Assembly: GCA_028704945.1 (NCBI GenBank)
Contig: JAQWEL010000004.1
Location: 52,951-116,950, forward strand
Direction: 5' to 3'
Length of the DNA stretch: 64,000 nucleotides
Source: Patescibacteria group bacterium
GTDB lineage: Bacteria > Patescibacteriota > Patescibacteriia > Patescibacteriales > Patescibacteriaceae
A program made the position numbers and the translations under genes. This document shows, piece by piece, positions 61,251-64,000 of the stretch. The notes beneath the pieces are model-generated. The model was given only the letters and a program-made list of their open reading frames with translations, made no database searches and was not told the DNA's origin. Within the stretch, counting starts at the first letter, position 1. Each line of letters opens with the position of its first letter.

Positions 61251-62405
61251 TTAAAGATTCAAAGTCGAGGTTATTAGATTGTAAGCATCACGCGCAATTT
61301 TTTTATAATTAAATTCTTTAGAGGCATGCTCCAAAGCAGCTTGTCCCATTTCTTCTCTTTTACGGTCATCCGTTAAAAGTTCAGTGGTGTATTTTACTAA
61401 ATCAGGCACGCTGGCTCGATAAGCAAAGACTTTTGGCTTATCAAAAACTATCTTGTGATCAGCGTCAAAGCCCATAGATTCATAAGCCCATTCTTCTTTT
61501 AATTCCACAGCTTGAGCAACTTCAGCTAAATAGCCGGTTTTTCCATGGATAATAGTATCAACCGGTCCGCCAACGTTAATGGATATTACTGGTTTGCCGC
61601 AAACTTGAGCTTCCATTTGGATCATGCCAAAACCTTCTAATCGGCTTGGCGCGGCGTAAACATCACAAGCGGCTAAAAGCACGCTCATAAAATCATGGGA
61701 ATACATGCCGTTAAAATAAACAATTTTTCCGCGATCAATGCCTAATTCTTCGATAATACTTTCTTCTTCGGCGCCATGGACGGCAGCTGATTCAGAATCA
61801 CTAGCCTTGAGGACGTATTTCCAATTTGGAAAATCTTTATCAACTTCAGCTAAAGCCCTTAACATTTCTTGCGCTCCCTTGGATGTCACGTCGCCACCGA
61901 CAGTTAGAATCATTTTTTCGTGCGGTTGGACGCCAAGCATATTCCTCATAGCCTGTATCTTGGGGTCAGATTGTGGAATCGGATGGATTTCTTCAGGATC
62001 AAAACCAATGCCTAAAGTTTTGAATTTATCGACATTTACTCCGTCGCGTTTGAATGTTTCGGTTACCCAATTGGACGTTGAAAAAACTAAAGGCAATTGT
62101 GATAATTCCTGATGATAATTCGCCACCCAGCCATTAGCCACAAACCAAGGTATAGGCAAAATGCCAGCTCTTTGCGGAGAAAAAATTATGTCAGGGGAAT
62201 TTGTCCAACAACCGATACCTAAGGCGATATCGGGCTTGAAACCAGACATAACCCATTGCTTTTGCAGAGAGGGGCGATAATGACAAGGAACGACTTCTAA
62301 GTCGAATTCAGCTGACATTTCTTTAAGCCCTTTGTAAAGTAGATTGCCTTGGATGCTCAAACCATCTGGTTCGACAGGGTAGGCGTGTAAGACTGCTATT
62401 TTCAT
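61251..62405 (-). CDS. Glycosyltransferase family 4
   Basis: 384 aa. GT-B fold: N-terminal MKIAVLHAYPVEPDGLSIQGNLLYKG, hinge VFSTSNWVTETFKRDGVNVD, and a C-terminal donor domain with ILTVGGDVTSKGAQEMLRAL, KIVYFNGMYSHDFMSVLLAACDVYAAPSRLEGFGMIQMEAQVCGKP (in blocks; the EGFG-x3-EA of GT4 is intact). A retaining transferase using a nucleotide sugar. It lies downstream of the PIG-L deacetylase on the same strand with a small hairpin (62419-62432) between them. Product unknown. Confidence 0.9.
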   Translation of the reverse strand: MKIAVLHAYPVEPDGLSIQGNLLYKGLKEMSAEFDLEVVPCHYRPSLQKQWVMSGFKPDIALGIGCWTNSPDIIFSPQRAGILPIPWFVANGWVANYHQELSQLPLVFSTSNWVTETFKRDGVNVDKFKTLGIGFDPEEIHPIPQSDPKIQAMRNMLGVQPHEKMILTVGGDVTSKGAQEMLRALAEVDKDFPNWKYVLKASDSESAAVHGAEEESIIEELGIDRGKIVYFNGMYSHDFMSVLLAACDVYAAPSRLEGFGMIQMEAQVCGKPVISINVGGPVDTIIHGKTGYLAEVAQAVELKEEWAYESMGFDADHKIVFDKPKVFAYRASVPDLVKYTTELLTDDRKREEMGQAALEHASKEFNYKKIARDAYNLITSTLNL

Positions 62406-62418
62406 AAAAACAAGTTAG

Positions 62419-62432
62419 GTTGCTTAGGCAAC
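62419..62432 (-). other. Small hairpin between the PIG-L and GT4 genes
   Basis: GTTGC / GCAAC with a 4-base loop lies in the 35-base gap. No T-run follows, so it is more likely an mRNA processing or attenuation structure than a terminator. Confidence 0.3.
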
Positions 62433-62440
62433 TTTTGAAA

Positions 62441-63046
62441 TTAATATTTAATAAATTTTAATGCTTCAGGATTGGTTGAATAGCCAGCGTCAATACCTTT
62501 CGGGTCGAAACCGTAAAGACAAGACATCGCTTCTATCTTTTTTTGAAAAATATCTTTTGGCAAATTGATAATAAAGTCAGAATCTGTTTTGGCGCTTAAT
62601 TTGTATTTAGATATTTTTTTGTAATTAAAAGCCAATAGCGCCCCAGTTGAAATTTTTTTAGCGCTTAGTAATTCTTTAATCGCTAAGTGTAGGCCTTTGT
62701 GGCGTTCATGTCCATATTCGCCATTAGCGCCATGAGTAAAGATAAAATCAAAATGCTTATTTTGGAAATATTTTAAAATTATTTTTTTAGCGGCTGGAAT
62801 TGATTGTTTAAAATTTAAACGACCGTCGTCGTCCCAATCATCGATTATCCCCTTGGCTTTAAAAAAATTAGCCACACGTTGAAATTTAGGCGCGCGATCG
62901 GTGTCACTTGATCTGGACATAGACAGTATCAGCCAGTTAGCTTGTGGATTGGCCGCAATTGTCCCACCCAACCAAATTGTTTCATCGTCAGGATGGGCAA
63001 CCACCACCAAACAATTAGCTCCTTGCGGTAAAATTAATTTATTCAT
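62441..63046 (-). CDS. PIG-L family N-acetylglucosaminyl deacetylase-like protein
   Basis: 201 aa from the ATG at 63046; a TTG at 63064 would add six residues. The metal-binding motif is AHPDDE near residue 20 (CLVVVAHPDDETIWLGGTI), with the later histidine pair in FIFTHGANGEYGHERHKGLH. PIG-L enzymes deacetylate GlcNAc-type sugars on lipid, inositol or malate carriers. The GT4 downstream could make its substrate. It is divergent from nagB. Confidence 0.9.
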   Translation of the reverse strand: MNKLILPQGANCLVVVAHPDDETIWLGGTIAANPQANWLILSMSRSSDTDRAPKFQRVANFFKAKGIIDDWDDDGRLNFKQSIPAAKKIILKYFQNKHFDFIFTHGANGEYGHERHKGLHLAIKELLSAKKISTGALLAFNYKKISKYKLSAKTDSDFIINLPKDIFQKKIEAMSCLYGFDPKGIDAGYSTNPEALKFIKY

Positions 63047-63061
63047 ATAATTTAAGTATAA

Positions 63062-63080
63062 CAATGCAAATTAAGCATTG
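63062..63080. promoter_or_regulatory. Inverted repeat between PIG-L gene and nagB
   Basis: CAATGC (63062-63067) / GCATTG (63075-63080), 7-base AT loop, centred in the 46-base divergent gap. Symmetry and place fit an operator shared by both genes. Confidence 0.4.
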
Positions 63081-63092
63081 CAAGACTTTAAT

Positions 63093-63815
63093 ATGAAAAT
63101 CATCATTGCTCGTGATTATGAAGAGATGTCTGAACGAGCCGCAAAAATAATCATTGATTTAATCAAGCGAAAGCCAGAAGCTGTTTTGGGTTTGGCTACC
63201 GGCGCTACGCCGATAAGACTGTATCAATTATTAGTCCAAGCTTATCAGCGAGGAGAGCTTAGCTTCGAGAAAGTAACAACCTTTAATTTAGATGATTATG
63301 TTGGTCTTAATAAGAACAGCCGAGATAGTTTTTATTCTTACATGCACGAAAATTTATTTTCCCAAGTTGATATTCGCCCAGAAAATATTAATTTACTTGA
63401 CGGTTCAGCTTCAAATTTAACTGACGAGTGTTTGAATTATGAAAGGTTGATTAAAGAAGCTGGCGGTATCGACCTTCAATTATTAGGTATCGGTTTAGAC
63501 GGCCATATCGGCTTCGCTGAACCAGGCTCAAGTTTTGATGGGCGGACTTTTGTAGTTAATTTAACCAAGAGCACAATTGAAACTAATGCCAAAGGTTTTA
63601 TAGAATTAAAGCAATCTCCAACTCAAGGTATTACGATGGGTCCGGGAACTATTATGGAGGCTGGGCAAATATTAATGCTGGCTAATGGCTTGCATAAGGC
63701 TCCAATTATCCACAAGGCTTTTTATGGACCAGTCACTGAAGATGTGCCAGCTTCTGTATTGCAACGTCATCCTGATTGCTTGGTTATCTTGGATGCGGCG
63801 GCTGCTGGAGAATAA
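63093..63815 (+). CDS. nagB: Glucosamine-6-phosphate deaminase (NagB-like)
   Basis: 240 aa from ATG 63093; the in-frame TTG at 63078 falls in the divergent operator-like repeat. NagB motifs: VLGLATGATPIRLYQ, TFNLDDYVGL, IDLQLLGIGLDGHIGFAEPGSSF (two blocks), and QGITMGPGTIMEA. The catalytic Asp (LDDY) and DGHIGF His are kept; the usual NEP is AEP. It converts glucosamine-6-P to fructose-6-P and ammonia, linking amino-sugar turnover to central metabolism. Confidence 0.92.
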   Translation: MKIIIARDYEEMSERAAKIIIDLIKRKPEAVLGLATGATPIRLYQLLVQAYQRGELSFEKVTTFNLDDYVGLNKNSRDSFYSYMHENLFSQVDIRPENINLLDGSASNLTDECLNYERLIKEAGGIDLQLLGIGLDGHIGFAEPGSSFDGRTFVVNLTKSTIETNAKGFIELKQSPTQGITMGPGTIMEAGQILMLANGLHKAPIIHKAFYGPVTEDVPASVLQRHPDCLVILDAAAAGE

Positions 63816-63831
63816 ATATTAAATTAAAAAT

Positions 63832-64000
63832 ATGAATGAATTTTTTAAAAAATTTAATTTTAAAAAAAATGAATCAAAGAATATTTTTATATCAAATTTT
63901 TTGACTTATTTGGTTATTTTTTTGATGTTATTTGAATTGTTCGTACTTTTTCTGTTACCATATATCATTTTTTGGCATGTGCTAGGCGGGAATGAAGTTG
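63832..64000 (+). CDS. Partial membrane protein, 3' end outside window
   Basis: The frame from ATG 63832 stays open to the right edge (56 codons). It encodes a Lys/Phe-rich N-terminus (MNEFFKKFNFKKNESKN) and one hydrophobic helix (FLTYLVIFLMLFELFVLFLL) followed by PYIIFWHVLGG. It starts 16 bases after the nagB stop. Too short to assign a family. Confidence 0.6.
   Translation, partial: MNEFFKKFNFKKNESKNIFISNFLTYLVIFLMLFELFVLFLLPYIIFWHVLGGNEV

Noticed and set aside
61251..63046. GT4 plus PIG-L pair as bacillithiol genes bshA/bshB
   Set aside because: The pair invites the idea, but the GT4 N-terminus lacks the BshA-type start and no bshC is present; the general PIG-L/GT4 description is safer.

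Overview
The window looks like a chromosomal piece of a Patescibacteria (CPR) bacterium, most likely of the Parcubacteria group. It is AT-rich and very compact: many start codons overlap the previous stop, and there are almost no gaps. It combines a CPR-style type IV pilus operon, a lone T4SS-type pilin, thrombospondin-3 (TSP3) surface proteins, a LemA/DUF2207/HtpX block and unfamiliar surface-glycan genes. TGA is used as a normal stop (for example ruvA, the histidine kinase and the gene ending at 51187), so this is code 11 and not the Gracilibacteria code. The lineage is an inference from gene content; no rRNA or tRNA gene was seen.

Layout. 1-5.7 kb: two calcium-binding-repeat surface proteins, ybeY, dgkA, ftsA, then a thioredoxin-like protein beside a CPVC membrane protein. 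5.7-16.4 kb: a split two-component sensor, a CheY-like regulator and one long type IV pilus operon (pilB, pilC, pseudopilins, a PilM-SH3 fusion, a major-pilin candidate). 16.5-18.7 kb: a large secreted repeat protein. 18.7-20.7 kb: thrS behind a T-box leader. 20.8-26.2 kb: ROK kinase and T4SS-type pilin on the minus strand; flippase, glycosyltransferase, RluA-type pseudouridine synthase and dUTPase on the plus strand. 26.2-26.9 kb: two small basic proteins divergent from ileS. 26.9-40.9 kb: ileS, lemA, DUF2207, htpX, ruvA, a FemAB-like gene, a Mur ligase, dnaE, tyrS. 40.9-52.6 kb: three modular pilin-like genes interspersed with gyrB (minus), a DUF3160-like pair, rodA/ftsW, rplY and an unrecognised zinc-knuckle gene with a near-consensus promoter. 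52.8-55.4 kb: valS. 55.5-63.8 kb: a carbohydrate region (GH130-like phosphorylase, GT4 fused to an alpha-toroid domain, methyltransferase, a six-hairpin glycosidase, GT4, PIG-L deacetylase, nagB), with two inverted-repeat elements in its only large gap. The window ends inside a membrane-protein gene.

How it fits together. The genes describe a small cell that keeps its information-processing core (four aminoacyl-tRNA synthetases, DnaE, GyrB, RuvA, YbeY) and invests much of the rest in its surface: peptidoglycan (Mur ligase, FemAB, RodA, undecaprenol kinase), pili with lectin-like tips, calcium-binding surface proteins and glycan building or remodelling. Control is visible as clear sigma70-type promoters (several with extended -10 boxes a few bases before the start codon), rho-independent terminators, and one tRNA-sensing T-box that appears to have a very short stem I. 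The strongest leads are that T-box, the PilM-TM-SH3 fusion, the modular pilin-adhesins, and two sets of well-expressed-looking genes of unknown function.
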